From Bog-756 sp963730685 (lineage in GTDB: Bacteria; Actinomycetota; Acidimicrobiia; Acidimicrobiales; RAAP-2): 64,000 nucleotides of DNA. Of the stretch, positions 46,569 through 55,505 are shown piece after piece (position 1 is the stretch's first letter; each line of letters starts with the position of its first letter). The translations under genes were made by a program, and so were the position numbers. The stretch is from contig CAVSSP010000001.1 of NCBI GenBank assembly GCA_963730685.1, forward strand, positions 1,426,001 to 1,490,000. The letters are read 5' to 3'. The notes under the pieces were generated by a model, which saw only the letters and a program-made list of their open reading frames with translations, was not told where the DNA came from and did no database searches.

Positions 46569-47834
46569 ATGCGGACTCGATTCGATGCACTGTTCCCAGT
46601 GGCGCTTGCCGGAGCGCTGCTGTCCAGCGGGATGATCTCCGCGTTGCTGGTCCTCCCGGCCGGCCTGGCGGCGGCTGCTCCGGTCGTCCTCACCTTCAAC
46701 GTGGGCCTCGCCCCGACAGGCGTGTCGTCAGACGGGACGCACGCCTGGGTGACCAACTCCACATCCAACACGGTGACCGAGCTCGATGCCTCGAACGGCT
46801 CCCTGGTGAAGACGATCGGCGTGGGCAGTGACCCCTCGGGCGTGTCATCCGACGGCACGCACGCCTGGGTGGCGAACGAAGGCAACGCTACTGTCACCGA
46901 GCTCAACGCCTCGAACAGCTCGGTGGTGGGGACCGTGCACGTGGGACTGGATCCGACCGGCGTGTCATCCGACGGTACGCATGTCTGGGTGGCGGACAGC
47001 GGAGCCAACACGGTGACCGAGCTCGCCGCTTCCGATGGTGCCGTGGTGAAGACCATCGGCGTCGGTGGCTTTCCCTCCGCCGTGTCGTCCGACGGCACCC
47101 ATGTCTGGGTGGCGAACTACGACGCGAGCACCGTCACCGAGCTCAATGCCTCCGATGGTTCCGTGGTCCAGACGATCACCGTGGGCACCGGTCCCTATGG
47201 TGTGTCATCGGATGGCACGCACGTCTGGGTGGCGAACGACGGCGGCAATACCGTCACCGAGCTCAATGCCTCCGATGGTTCCGTGGTCCAGACGATCACC
47301 GTGGGCACCGGTCCCTATGGTGTGTCATCGGATGGCACGCACGTCTGGGTGACCAACGACGGAGACAACACCGTGACCGAGCTCGATGCCTCGGACGGCT
47401 CGGTGGTGCAGACGATCGACGTGGGCGCCAATCCCTATGACGTGTCGTCCGACGGTACCCATGTCTGGGTGGCGAACTCCGAAGACAACACCGTCAGCGA
47501 TATCTTGGCCAACCCGCCCTTCCAGGTCGGCACCACCAGCCTCCCACCCGCCACGCCGGGGACGCCTTACGGCCCAGTGACCCTTCAAGCACTTGATCCT
47601 GGGGTCAGCACCCCGCCCTACACGACCACGCTGCGATGGAAAGCGACCGAGTTGCCCAAGGGGTTGAAGCTGTCCTCGGCCGGGGTGCTGTCGGGAACGC
47701 CGAGCGCCAAACTGCCACCGGGGACGCTGGTGGCGGGGGTCGAGGTCACCGGAACGTGGACGATCGTAAGTGGCCAGACGAAGACCAAGACCAAATCGAC
47801 GGTGCAGGCCACGATCCCTCTGACCATCAACTGA
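46569..47834 (+). CDS. Secreted YVTN-type seven-bladed beta-propeller with C-terminal Ig-like domain
   Basis: 421 residues from M-R-T-R-F-D. Signal peptide (ALFPVALAGALLSSGMISAL, then LAAAAP). Residues about 45-310: 40-residue repeats TVTELxASxGSVVxTI-VG---GVSSDGTHVWVAN, six full plus end strands, consistent with seven blades. The tail is a putative Ig/He_PIG domain (PPATPGTPYGPVTLQA, LPKGLKLSSAGVLSGTP). Blades 5 and 6 are identical in DNA over about 100 bp. Likely a surface or secreted binding protein; no catalytic residues seen. Confidence 0.85.
   Translation: MRTRFDALFPVALAGALLSSGMISALLVLPAGLAAAAPVVLTFNVGLAPTGVSSDGTHAWVTNSTSNTVTELDASNGSLVKTIGVGSDPSGVSSDGTHAWVANEGNATVTELNASNSSVVGTVHVGLDPTGVSSDGTHVWVADSGANTVTELAASDGAVVKTIGVGGFPSAVSSDGTHVWVANYDASTVTELNASDGSVVQTITVGTGPYGVSSDGTHVWVANDGGNTVTELNASDGSVVQTITVGTGPYGVSSDGTHVWVTNDGDNTVTELDASDGSVVQTIDVGANPYDVSSDGTHVWVANSEDNTVSDILANPPFQVGTTSLPPATPGTPYGPVTLQALDPGVSTPPYTTTLRWKATELPKGLKLSSAGVLSGTPSAKLPPGTLVAGVEVTGTWTIVSGQTKTKTKSTVQATIPLTIN
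47130..47351. repeat. Near-identical 120-bp propeller-blade repeats
   Basis: The segments starting 47131 and 47251 are identical for about 100 bases, with a 120-bp period matching the 40-residue blade. Other blades differ much more. This indicates a recent blade duplication or gene conversion. Confidence 0.9.
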
Positions 47835-47967
47835 CCTCCCTGCGGCGAAATCACGGCGGTCATCGGCGCCCTGGGGCCGGCACCGACCCCGGGACCGGCA
47901 CCAACGACGGCACCGGCTCCACCCACCACAACGGCCCCGTCTACCACCGACCGGAGCCGTCAACCCC

Positions 47968-48921
47968 GTGGCCCCCGTGATAGCAAGGGGCATGCTCCCG
48001 ATCGGACCGGTGGCGGCGATCGACTGCGGCACCAACTCCACACGACTGCTGGTGACCGATTGGATGGGCCGCCCACTCGAGCGAATGATGAGGATCACGC
48101 GCCTCGGCGAGGGGGTGGATGCCACCGGTGTGCTCTCGTCCGAGGCCATCGGGCGTTGCCTTTCGGTGCTGAGGGACTACCGGGCCGTCATGGACCGCCT
48201 GGGGGTGGTGCGGGGCCGTCTGGTGGCGACGTCGGCGGCACGGGACGCCGCCAACGGGAGCGATTTCCTGGCGGAGGCGGGGGAGGCCACCGGGTTGACG
48301 GCCGAGCTGCTGGACGGTCCCGAGGAGGGGCGGCTGTCGATGGCCGGTGCCATCGCCGAGCTCGACGGCGCCCAAGGCCCGTTCCTGGTCGTCGACATCG
48401 GGGGCGGCTCGACCGAGCTCGTCACCGGGACCGGCCCGGACGACCCCGCCCTCGATGCGGCATCGCTGCAGATCGGTTGCGTGCGCATCTCGGAGCGGTT
48501 CCTGCGCACCGACCCGCCGACCGCCGAGGAATTGGAGGAGGCCGAAGTCATGGTGGGCGGCCTGCTGGACGCCACCATCGCCGACCACCCCGCCTTCGCC
48601 ACGGCGCGGACCCTGGTGGGGCTGGCCGGCACGGTGGCGACGCTGGCAGCCCTCGACATGGGGCTGGACGAGTACGACCGGGACCGCATCCACCATTCGG
48701 AGCTGACCGCCGACAGCGTCCGGCGCTGGTACCTGGCGTTGGCCTCCGAGGTTGCCGAGGCCCGGCTGGACCGGGCCGGCATGGTCCCCGGCCGACAGGA
48801 CGTCATCGTGGGAGGAGCACTCATCCTCTCGCTGGTGATGGCACGGACCGGACTCGACCGGTGCCTGGTCTCCGAGTCCGACATCCTCGACGGTCTCGTG
48901 GCGGCCCAGCTGGTCAGGTAG
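47968..48921 (+). CDS. ppx: Exopolyphosphatase / guanosine pentaphosphate phosphohydrolase
   Basis: 317 residues. Actin-fold phosphate-binding motifs: AAIDCGTNSTRLLV, SVLRDYRAVMDRLG, ATSAARDAANG (P-loop-like) and VVDIGGGSTELVTG. Degrades polyphosphate or pppGpp. Starts at GTG 47968 or ATG 47992 (the conserved part begins just after the latter). It is the missing last member of the eno-ftsB-DUF501-ppx group, here 9 kb away. Confidence 0.93.
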   Translation: MAPVIARGMLPIGPVAAIDCGTNSTRLLVTDWMGRPLERMMRITRLGEGVDATGVLSSEAIGRCLSVLRDYRAVMDRLGVVRGRLVATSAARDAANGSDFLAEAGEATGLTAELLDGPEEGRLSMAGAIAELDGAQGPFLVVDIGGGSTELVTGTGPDDPALDAASLQIGCVRISERFLRTDPPTAEELEEAEVMVGGLLDATIADHPAFATARTLVGLAGTVATLAALDMGLDEYDRDRIHHSELTADSVRRWYLALASEVAEARLDRAGMVPGRQDVIVGGALILSLVMARTGLDRCLVSESDILDGLVAAQLVR

Positions 48922-48933
48922 CGGGCCCGTCGG

Positions 48934-50133
48934 TCAGACAGCGACCGGCGCCCGGTCGGTCGAGCCCATGCCGCACGCCGTCACCACCCGGTCGATGAAC
49001 CGGTCGGTCGAGCCGTACTCCTCTTCGGCGTAGGCGAGGCCCTGGGCGCGGCACGAGGCCCGGGTGGGGGGGTCGAGCAGCGCCTCGATGCTCCAGACCA
49101 GCTCGGAGGCGTTGGAGGCCCACAGCCCGCCCCGGCCCCGCTCGGCGTGCTCGCGGGCCCGGGACGCGGCCGGCACGACGATGGGGGTGCCGAACAGGAG
49201 TGATGTGACGCAGCGGCGGGCGAAGAATCGTCCGGGGCGGAGGTCGACGGTGACGCGGGCCCAGGCCATGAGCCGGTCGAGGTCGCTCGAGCGCTCGATG
49301 GGCCAGCCCCGGGTGGCCTGGCCGTTGTGCCAGGCGACGAAGGCGTCGGTATGGGCGATGCCCACCGGTCGGTCGGGGAACCGCATCCGCACCAGGCGGG
49401 CCAGCTCGTTCTCCTCGTGGTCGTCACCCTCGTCGACCCCGGTCAGCACCAGGACGTACTCGGTGTCACCGACCCAGGTGTTCGGCTCCGAGAGGGCGCT
49501 CGGGTTGGCGGCCATCGGGGCGCCGATCCGGCGCACGTGCTCCGGGCGACCGTGGGTGGCCACGATGGCGGCCCGCTCCGTCTCGGTGACGGCGAGGACC
49601 GAGTCGGCCCGGGCGAACAGGGGGTCGAAGTGGGGGAAGCCCAACGACTGGAGGTCGGACCCGAGGGCCAGGAGGGTCACGCCCACATCCCCGTCCCGGT
49701 CGGCGCCCCTGCCCCTGTCGAACCGGTCCACCGCAGCCAGGGCCCCGACGTTGCCGTGGCCGGCGATGACCACCCGGTCGGGTCGGACGTCACTGAGCAC
49801 CTGGAGGGCGCCCTCCCACGGGGCGAGCATGCCCTGGTCGAGCAGGGCCGCCACGTCGGGCGACACCGGGGGTCGGCTCCCGCCGCCGGTCTGGGCGATC
49901 CCCTCGACCAGGAGGTCACGCCGGCGCTCGGTGGAGGCGTCGAGAGGCGTGGCCAGGCGGTGGAGGGTGAACACCCCGTCGACCGACGTCGAGGGGGTGG
50001 TGCCGTCCGGGGTCACGACATGGACGTCGGCCACACCGGCCAGGGCCCCCGCCACCTGCCGAGCGATCCAGCCCTCCTCGGACGACGACTCCCAGTGGGT
50101 GGCCAGCAGGGCGAGGCGCGGACGGCTGCTCAT
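48934..50133 (-). CDS. Glycosyltransferase-like protein (GT-B type, probable)
   Basis: 399 residues from MSSRPRLALLATHWESSSEE. GT-B-like features: an N-terminal Rossmann region (LATHWESSSEEGWIARQVAGAL), a central RADSVLAVTETERAAIVATHG, and a C-terminal nucleotide-sugar half with LLFGTPIVVPAASRAREHAERGRGGLWASNASELVWSIEALL (residues about 310-351), the place of the G-x-P-x-V and E-x-x-x-x-G-G pattern of GT4 enzymes. Family call is moderate. Coupled by ATGA overlap to the upstream coiled-coil gene. Confidence 0.7.
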   Translation of the reverse strand: MSSRPRLALLATHWESSSEEGWIARQVAGALAGVADVHVVTPDGTTPSTSVDGVFTLHRLATPLDASTERRRDLLVEGIAQTGGGSRPPVSPDVAALLDQGMLAPWEGALQVLSDVRPDRVVIAGHGNVGALAAVDRFDRGRGADRDGDVGVTLLALGSDLQSLGFPHFDPLFARADSVLAVTETERAAIVATHGRPEHVRRIGAPMAANPSALSEPNTWVGDTEYVLVLTGVDEGDDHEENELARLVRMRFPDRPVGIAHTDAFVAWHNGQATRGWPIERSSDLDRLMAWARVTVDLRPGRFFARRCVTSLLFGTPIVVPAASRAREHAERGRGGLWASNASELVWSIEALLDPPTRASCRAQGLAYAEEEYGSTDRFIDRVVTACGMGSTDRAPVAV

Positions 50134-50654
50134 CGAGAGGAGGCGACGTCCCCGGTGTCCCGCTTGCCGTTCGACCGTCCCTCCGCCCCGGGCGCAGGCC
50201 CAGCCCCACCCGCCGGTGGCTCGAGATTGAGCCACAGGGCCAGCTTGGCCTGGTTCTCGGCCTCGTCGGCCTGGCGGTCGACCATGTCCTGGTTGAGCTG
50301 CTCGCAGCGGAGCGTGAGCTCGTCGCAGCGCTTCTCGAGGCCCTCGTTGACCCGCACCAGATGGGAGAGCAGCGCCCGCTCCTCGCGGAAGTAGGGGCCG
50401 AGGACGCGGTAGGTCAGCCGGCCGAACAGGCCGATGACCTTGCCCCGGGGGCCGGCGCCCGCCGAGGCCGGGTCGAAGTTGTCGGGAAGAGCCCAGTGGT
50501 GGTGGAGGTACTCCAGCGCGGCCCGGTTCCGGGCCTGCCCGCCGTCGACGCTGCGCCGCATCTTGTCGGGGGGGAGCGGCTCCCAGGGAAGGACCCGGTG
50601 CTCGGCCTTCAGCTGCTTCAGGACCTCTACTGGGTCAAACTCCGACTGCTCCAC
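50130..50654 (-). CDS. Hypothetical coiled-coil protein of the glycan cluster
   Basis: 174 residues from GTG 50654 (VEQSEFDPVEVLKQLKAE). Contains GKVIGLFGRLTYRVLGPYFR and a coiled coil (HLVRVNEGLEKRCDELTLR). Similar short proteins with an amphipathic G-R-L-x-Y-x-x-x-G-P segment and coiled coil precede glycosyl- and methyltransferase genes in actinobacteria; role unknown. Its stop overlaps the glycosyltransferase start; divergent from the GT2 gene at 50820. The frame is open upstream to 50900 without support. Confidence 0.55.
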   Translation of the reverse strand: MEQSEFDPVEVLKQLKAEHRVLPWEPLPPDKMRRSVDGGQARNRAALEYLHHHWALPDNFDPASAGAGPRGKVIGLFGRLTYRVLGPYFREERALLSHLVRVNEGLEKRCDELTLRCEQLNQDMVDRQADEAENQAKLALWLNLEPPAGGAGPAPGAEGRSNGKRDTGDVASSR

Positions 50655-50819
50655 GCCGTGGCTCTCCTCGTCTCGACCGCAGGATTCTACCTGTCCCGGA
50701 CGGGTACTCCCCGGATCCGGGTCCCCGGACCGTGCCCCACCGGACCCGGCTCCGCCGGCACCCTCGAGCCCGCCCGGACCCGACCCTTCCATGCCCCGAC
50801 CGACCGGGACCCCCCTGGT

Positions 50820-52853
50820 ATGGTGCGCTCGATTGTGGCGAACTCCCCCCAGCAACCGGATGGACGGCCCGCCGGCGCCGGCGCCGAGCCCGTAGGCCAT
50901 CCCGACCGCACCGAGACGGCCGCCCTGGGCTGGATGGCCGACCGCCTGGCCGAGTCCATGGTGCCCCCCGAGCCGCTGACCTACAAGCAGCTCGAAAAGG
51001 AGATGGAGAAGCGCCAGAAGGATCAGGACTGGGGGCCGGACGCGGCGTCGTCACCCACCAACTACTGGCACTGGAAGCACCTCTGGCACGTCGAACGGGT
51101 CGACCACCCCGAAAAGTTCCCCCCCGACGACCTGCCCACCGAGGGCCCGCTGCTGAGCATCGTGGTGCCGGTGTACCGGCCGTCACTGTGGTACTTCGAG
51201 GAGTGCGTGCTCTCGGTCATCAACCAGACCTACCGGAGCTGGGAGCTGTGCCTGTGCGACGACGGCTCGGGGGATCCCGAGCTGACCCGGATGATGCAGG
51301 AGTTCGCCGGGCGGGACCCGCGGATCAAGGCGTTGGCGCTGGAGGAGAACGGCGGCATCTCGCGGGCCACCAACCGGGCCCTCGCCGAGGCGGGCGGCGA
51401 GTTCGTGGTGCTCCTCGACCACGACGACCTGATGGAGGGCACCGCACTGGGGGAGATCGCCAAGGTGGCCCTCACCGTCGACGACGCCGACGTCATCTAC
51501 ACCGACGAGGACAAGCTCGACGGGGTGGACCGGCCCTACCAGCCCCACTTCAAGCCGGACTGGGATCCCGACCTGCTGCTGTCCTACCCCTACCTCGGGC
51601 ACATCACCGCCATCCGGCACGACATCGTGCGGGAGATCGGCGGGTTCCGGCCGGAGTTCGACGGCAGCCAGGACTTCGACATCATGCTCCGGGCCACCGA
51701 AAAGGCCCGCCGCATCGTCCACATCCCCAAGGTCCTCTACCACTGGCGGGTGGTGGCCGGCTCGGCCGCCGGCGATCCCGACGCCAAGCCGTGGGCCTAC
51801 GCGGCCAGCCGCCGGGCCCTGGCCGACGCCGTGGCCAGACGGGCCATCGACGGGGCGGTGGAGGGGGGACCGTTCCTCGGTGCCTACCACGTGCGGCGGC
51901 GGGTGGAGGGGTCCCCGACGGTCAGTGTCATCATCCCGTTCCGCGACCAGGCGGCCATGACCGTCCGCTGCCTCGAGTCGCTGGAGCGGTCACCGGGCTA
52001 CCCCATCGCCGAGGTGGTCCTGGTCGACAACGGGAGCGTCGAGCCCGAGACCCGTGAGCTCCGACGCCGACTGGAGGAGCGCCCGGACACCAGGGTGCTC
52101 GACTACCCCGGGGCGTTCAACTGGGCCGCCATCAACGACGAGGCCGCTGCCACCTGCACCACCGACATGCTGCTGTTCTTGAACAACGACATCGAGGCGA
52201 AGTCGGAGGGCTGGCTCCACGCCCTGGTCGAACAGGCCCAGCGTCCCGAGGTGGGTGCCGTCGGGGCGAGGCTGGTCTATCCCGACGGCAAGGTCCAGCA
52301 CGCCGGCGTGGTGCTGGGCATGCAGGGCATCGCCACCCACCTGTTCAGCGGGCTGCGGGGCGACTGGGTCGGGTACATGGGGTGGGACCGGGTGGTCCGG
52401 GCCTACAGCGCGCTGACCGCCGCCTGCATGCTGGTGCGGCGGGAGGTGTTCGAGGAGATGGGCGGGTTCGACGCCGGGTACCCGGTGGCCTTCAACGACC
52501 TCGACTTCTGCATCCGGCTGGGCCAGGCCGGCTACCGGCTGCTCTACACGCCGCACGCCGAGCTGGTCCACTACGAGTCGGTGAGCCGGGGCCAGTCGGG
52601 GTACTCCCACGACTTCCAGCTGTTCTTGTCGAAGTGGTGGGACCTCCTGCAGCAGGACGATCCCTGCTACAACCCGAACCTCGGTCGCTACGCCACCTGG
52701 TGCTCCCTCCGCGACCCGGGGGAGAACGAGCGGTGGCTGGAAGAGATCGGCCGGCTGGTGCCGACCACGGCGCCCGGGGGTGAGGGCGATGGGGGGACCC
52801 GGGTGGCCCGGACCACCAGGAGGCCCTGTCCGGGGGATCCTGACCTGACCTGA
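50820..52853 (+). CDS. Tandem GT2 family glycosyltransferase (two GT-A domains)
   Basis: 677 residues. First GT-A domain: LSIVVPVYRPSLWYFEECVL, CLCDDGSGD, FVVLLDHDDLM, with the Asp-rich metal site. Second: VSVIIPFRDQAAMTVRCLES, VVLVDNGSVEPETRE, MLLFLNNDIEAKSEGWL, YPVAFNDLDFCIRL. This two-domain arrangement is used in O-antigen, rhamnan and S-layer glycan polymerisation. ATG 50820 chosen; upstream in-frame codons overlap the divergent gene. The last codons run into a TGACC repeat array, whose unit supplies the stop. Confidence 0.9.
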   Translation: MVRSIVANSPQQPDGRPAGAGAEPVGHPDRTETAALGWMADRLAESMVPPEPLTYKQLEKEMEKRQKDQDWGPDAASSPTNYWHWKHLWHVERVDHPEKFPPDDLPTEGPLLSIVVPVYRPSLWYFEECVLSVINQTYRSWELCLCDDGSGDPELTRMMQEFAGRDPRIKALALEENGGISRATNRALAEAGGEFVVLLDHDDLMEGTALGEIAKVALTVDDADVIYTDEDKLDGVDRPYQPHFKPDWDPDLLLSYPYLGHITAIRHDIVREIGGFRPEFDGSQDFDIMLRATEKARRIVHIPKVLYHWRVVAGSAAGDPDAKPWAYAASRRALADAVARRAIDGAVEGGPFLGAYHVRRRVEGSPTVSVIIPFRDQAAMTVRCLESLERSPGYPIAEVVLVDNGSVEPETRELRRRLEERPDTRVLDYPGAFNWAAINDEAAATCTTDMLLFLNNDIEAKSEGWLHALVEQAQRPEVGAVGARLVYPDGKVQHAGVVLGMQGIATHLFSGLRGDWVGYMGWDRVVRAYSALTAACMLVRREVFEEMGGFDAGYPVAFNDLDFCIRLGQAGYRLLYTPHAELVHYESVSRGQSGYSHDFQLFLSKWWDLLQQDDPCYNPNLGRYATWCSLRDPGENERWLEEIGRLVPTTAPGGEGDGGTRVARTTRRPCPGDPDLT

Positions 52854-52895
52854 CCTGACCTGACCTGACCTGACCTGACCTGACCTGACCTGACC
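52841..52895. repeat. Eleven copies of the pentamer TGACC at the GT2 stop
   Basis: Perfect pentamer array; the stop TGA (52851) of the two-domain glycosyltransferase comes from the third unit. A 5-bp unit makes each length change a frameshift, so the last residues (PDLT) would vary with copy number. Compare the 8-mer array at 21749 that supplies the MaoC stop. Confidence 0.95.
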
Positions 52896-52986
52896 TGGCC
52901 GGTGCAGCGAACCGGGTGCAGGTAGAGGGCCGACCCACCGTTGAGCCCACTTGGCAGCCCCACGGCGGGGGAGGCCGGGAGCTCTG

Positions 52987-53026
52987 GCCGATCACTTTTC
53001 TACTTAACATGCGATCGGTCTGTTAT
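52987..53026 (+). repeat. Two-copy intergenic element, copy B
   Basis: Same orientation as copy A at 21637; 23 of the first 25 bases are identical, then AT-GGT-TGT-A continues. It lies in the 386-bp convergent gap 52854-53239 between a glycosyltransferase and a secreted propeller protein. Apart from this element and the TGACC array I see no gene in that gap. Downstream, CTGT/ACAG could form a small hairpin (53020-53035) where copy A has an 8-bp stem. Confidence 0.7.
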
Positions 53027-53239
53027 TTCGGACAGTGACACCGGCCCGCTGCCCGGGCGTTCCGGCCACCCCGAGCCGGTTGACTTTCCTGAGTGGGAGA
53101 GTTCGCCGTTCTGGAGGATCTCTCGCTCGTAACGACCCACACGGCCCGAAGCCACCGACGTCGGGCGCCAACCGGTGTGGGCACTTCGCCCCGGGGACAA
53201 CGTGGGACGGGTGCCGGCCTGTGGCCGTTCGGACCGGCC

Positions 53240-55360
53240 CTAGGACGAGGCCATGGCCACCGGCGACGACGAACCGGGCAGGAAGCCGGCGAACCTGGTG
53301 CTGCTGGCGTCGCCGTAGGAGGTGACCGAGCCCTTGGTGGTCACGACCCAGAAGCCGAACCCGTCGATGGAGACGGCGATGGCGGCCACCGGCGCGCCCA
53401 GGTGCATCGTCGTGGCACCGAACGGTTGGGCGTTGCCGAAGGTGGCGAGGGTCCCGCTCTTGGTGACCAGGTAGTAGCCCAGCCCGTCCGGCGTGGTGGC
53501 CATGGCCGCCACGCTCTGGCCGGCCGGCACCGTCAGATTCCCGTAGGGGAGGGCGTTGCCGAAGGCCCCCACGTCGCCGTTGGCGGTGACCAGGTAGTAG
53601 CCCTCGCCCTGGGGGATGGCGGCCAGGCCCACGGCCGGCCCGGTGGCCGGGGTCAGCCCGAAGGAGCCGAGGGACGGGGCACCCACCCCGACGACCGAGC
53701 CGTTGGAGCGGGCGATCCAGTACCCGCCGGTCACCGGGTCGACGGCGATGCCGACCACCGGTGCGCTCCCGCCGTTGCCCACCGCCAGCGACCCCAGGTT
53801 CCGGGCGTCGCCGAAGGTCAGGACCTGGCCGTTCTTCGTCACCAGGTAGTAACCGTGGCGGTCGGGCGTGAGGGCCATGCCGGCGATGGGCGCCGAGCCG
53901 GCCACGGAGCCGAAGTTGTGGGCGGAGCCCTTGGTGGTGACCCTGCCGGCCGTGTTGACCACGGTCAGGCCCGGGCACGACCGGCTGGCCGCTGTCACCG
54001 ACAGGCCACCCGGCGAGCTGGTGAGCGGGGCGCTCACGTCCCAGAGCCGGTAGTCCCACACCCCCCACTCGGTGCCGAGGTTGTCGTTGGCCATGGCGTA
54101 GAGGACCTCGAGGTGGCCGGACGACTCCAGGTCCCCGCTTGCATTCCGGACGATGCCGGAGTTGTGGTTCAGGGTGTAGCCCGACAGGCACTCGCCGAAG
54201 CTGCCCTGCACGGTCCAACTGCCCGTGCCCTTGAGCAGGCCGTTGACGCCGATGGTGGCCTCGGTGACCACCGGCGTGACCGGAGCGCCGTTGGGGCTGG
54301 TGCTGTAGGGGCCGTTGTCGAGGGACATGACCACCTTCTTGGTGGACGGGTCGTAGGCCACGGACACGTCGTGGGGCCACGTGTGCAGCCCGGCCTGGGG
54401 CACCGCCTTTTCCGTGTTGCCGTCGGGGAAGGGGAGGAAGCAGGCCCCACACGGCCCCGAGGCGGGGACGTCCGACAGGTTCAACAGGCGCATCACCAAG
54501 CCCTCGACCGGGTTGGTGTCGCTGCCCGGGCTGCCCTGGTTGCCCATGTAGGTGAGGAGCACCTTGCCCCCGCCGATGGTGGTGGCGGACGGTTCGCCCA
54601 GGCAGTACAAGGTCTGACCGGCCTTGTTGACCGGGCAGTTGTTGGGGAAGCCGTTGTTGCCGAAGTCGTAGGCGGTCTGGACGAACGGCGTGGGGTCGGC
54701 CTGCCAGGGCCCGGTCAGCGAGTTGGCGAAGGCCACCCCGATCACGTTGGTCGAGTTGCTGGCCACCGCCTCGGCGGTGAAGAACATGGCCCACCGGTAG
54801 GGGGTGCCGGCGAAGTGGAAGTTCCCCCCGATGACCTCGGGCTCGCAGGTGTGGACGGCGAAGAAGCTCTGGGGTGGCCCGTCCTCGGGGCCGAAGACGA
54901 TCTTGGGCTGGGTGTAGCGCCAGCTGCCGTTCACCAGGCGACCGACGGACAGCATGACGTGGTCCTTCACGTCGCCGACGGGCGAGTTGCCGCAGTAGAA
55001 GACGTCACGGGTGGACGGGCTCGTCTGCACCGTGCTCGGGGCGTAGCTGTAGAACTGGCCCGCCCCGGGGTCGATGCCGGTGAACGAGGTCCGGCTCGGG
55101 GTGTAGGCGTCAAGGGTGGCGTGGACCGGTGCCGTGCCCGCCGTGCCGGGGGCGCTGGCCCCGGGCACCGTGGCCCCGGCCGCCGTCGCCCCAGCCACAG
55201 AGGACAGGAGCACGAACAGCGAGCCGAGGACGGCCGCGCAGAAGGTTCGGGGGTGGCGGGTAACGGGTTGCTCCTCTTTGTTCTCTGTCGGATCGGTGGG
55301 CGCCTCACGGCGGACCGTCGACCGACGTGCCGACCAGGCGGAGCACGTCGGGCCGCTCAT
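53240..55360 (-). CDS. Secreted two-part beta-propeller protein with GYxxV-FGxA repeats
   Basis: 706 codons. Signal peptide RTFCAAVLGSLFVLLSSVAG. Residues about 80-440 look like a glycosidase-type propeller (GNSPVGDVKDHVMLSVGRLV, WAMFFTAEAVASN, GSWTVQGSFGECLSGYTLNH). Residues 460-700 hold repeats of about 43 residues such as GYYLVTKNGQVLTFGDARNLGS, GGYWIARSNGSVVGVG and GYYLVTANGDVGAFGNA, typical of Acidimicrobiia cell-surface proteins. Start is uncertain: an AAAGAGGAG site is followed at proper spacing by GTT at 55264, suggesting a miscalled GTG; otherwise ATG 55360 gives a long leader. Probably a secreted glycan-binding or glycan-cleaving protein. Confidence 0.78.
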   Translation of the reverse strand: MSGPTCSAWSARRSTVRREAPTDPTENKEEQPVTRHPRTFCAAVLGSLFVLLSSVAGATAAGATVPGASAPGTAGTAPVHATLDAYTPSRTSFTGIDPGAGQFYSYAPSTVQTSPSTRDVFYCGNSPVGDVKDHVMLSVGRLVNGSWRYTQPKIVFGPEDGPPQSFFAVHTCEPEVIGGNFHFAGTPYRWAMFFTAEAVASNSTNVIGVAFANSLTGPWQADPTPFVQTAYDFGNNGFPNNCPVNKAGQTLYCLGEPSATTIGGGKVLLTYMGNQGSPGSDTNPVEGLVMRLLNLSDVPASGPCGACFLPFPDGNTEKAVPQAGLHTWPHDVSVAYDPSTKKVVMSLDNGPYSTSPNGAPVTPVVTEATIGVNGLLKGTGSWTVQGSFGECLSGYTLNHNSGIVRNASGDLESSGHLEVLYAMANDNLGTEWGVWDYRLWDVSAPLTSSPGGLSVTAASRSCPGLTVVNTAGRVTTKGSAHNFGSVAGSAPIAGMALTPDRHGYYLVTKNGQVLTFGDARNLGSLAVGNGGSAPVVGIAVDPVTGGYWIARSNGSVVGVGAPSLGSFGLTPATGPAVGLAAIPQGEGYYLVTANGDVGAFGNALPYGNLTVPAGQSVAAMATTPDGLGYYLVTKSGTLATFGNAQPFGATTMHLGAPVAAIAVSIDGFGFWVVTTKGSVTSYGDASSTRFAGFLPGSSSPVAMASS

Positions 55361-55505
55361 CCTGCGAACGGCATTCGGGCCAGGCTAGTGGGCGGGCCTC
55401 CCCGAGTGGGGTCATGGGCCCCTTGGCCGGCTCCCTGTGCTCGGGCCCTCTCGGGGCCCTGGGCGGCTCCATGGGCCGGCGGTCGGGGGTCGATAGAGTC
55501 TGGCT

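Noticed and set aside
52841..52895. Pentamer array considered as a CRISPR or telomere-like repeat
   Set aside because: Perfect 5-bp repeats without spacers, and located at a gene end inside chromosomal genes.
52492..53010. 172-codon minus-strand frame starting M-L-S-R-K-V-I-G through the pentamer array
   Set aside because: It runs through the repeat and into the antisense of the glycosyltransferase; the start similarity to copy A is recorded as a repeat element instead of a gene.
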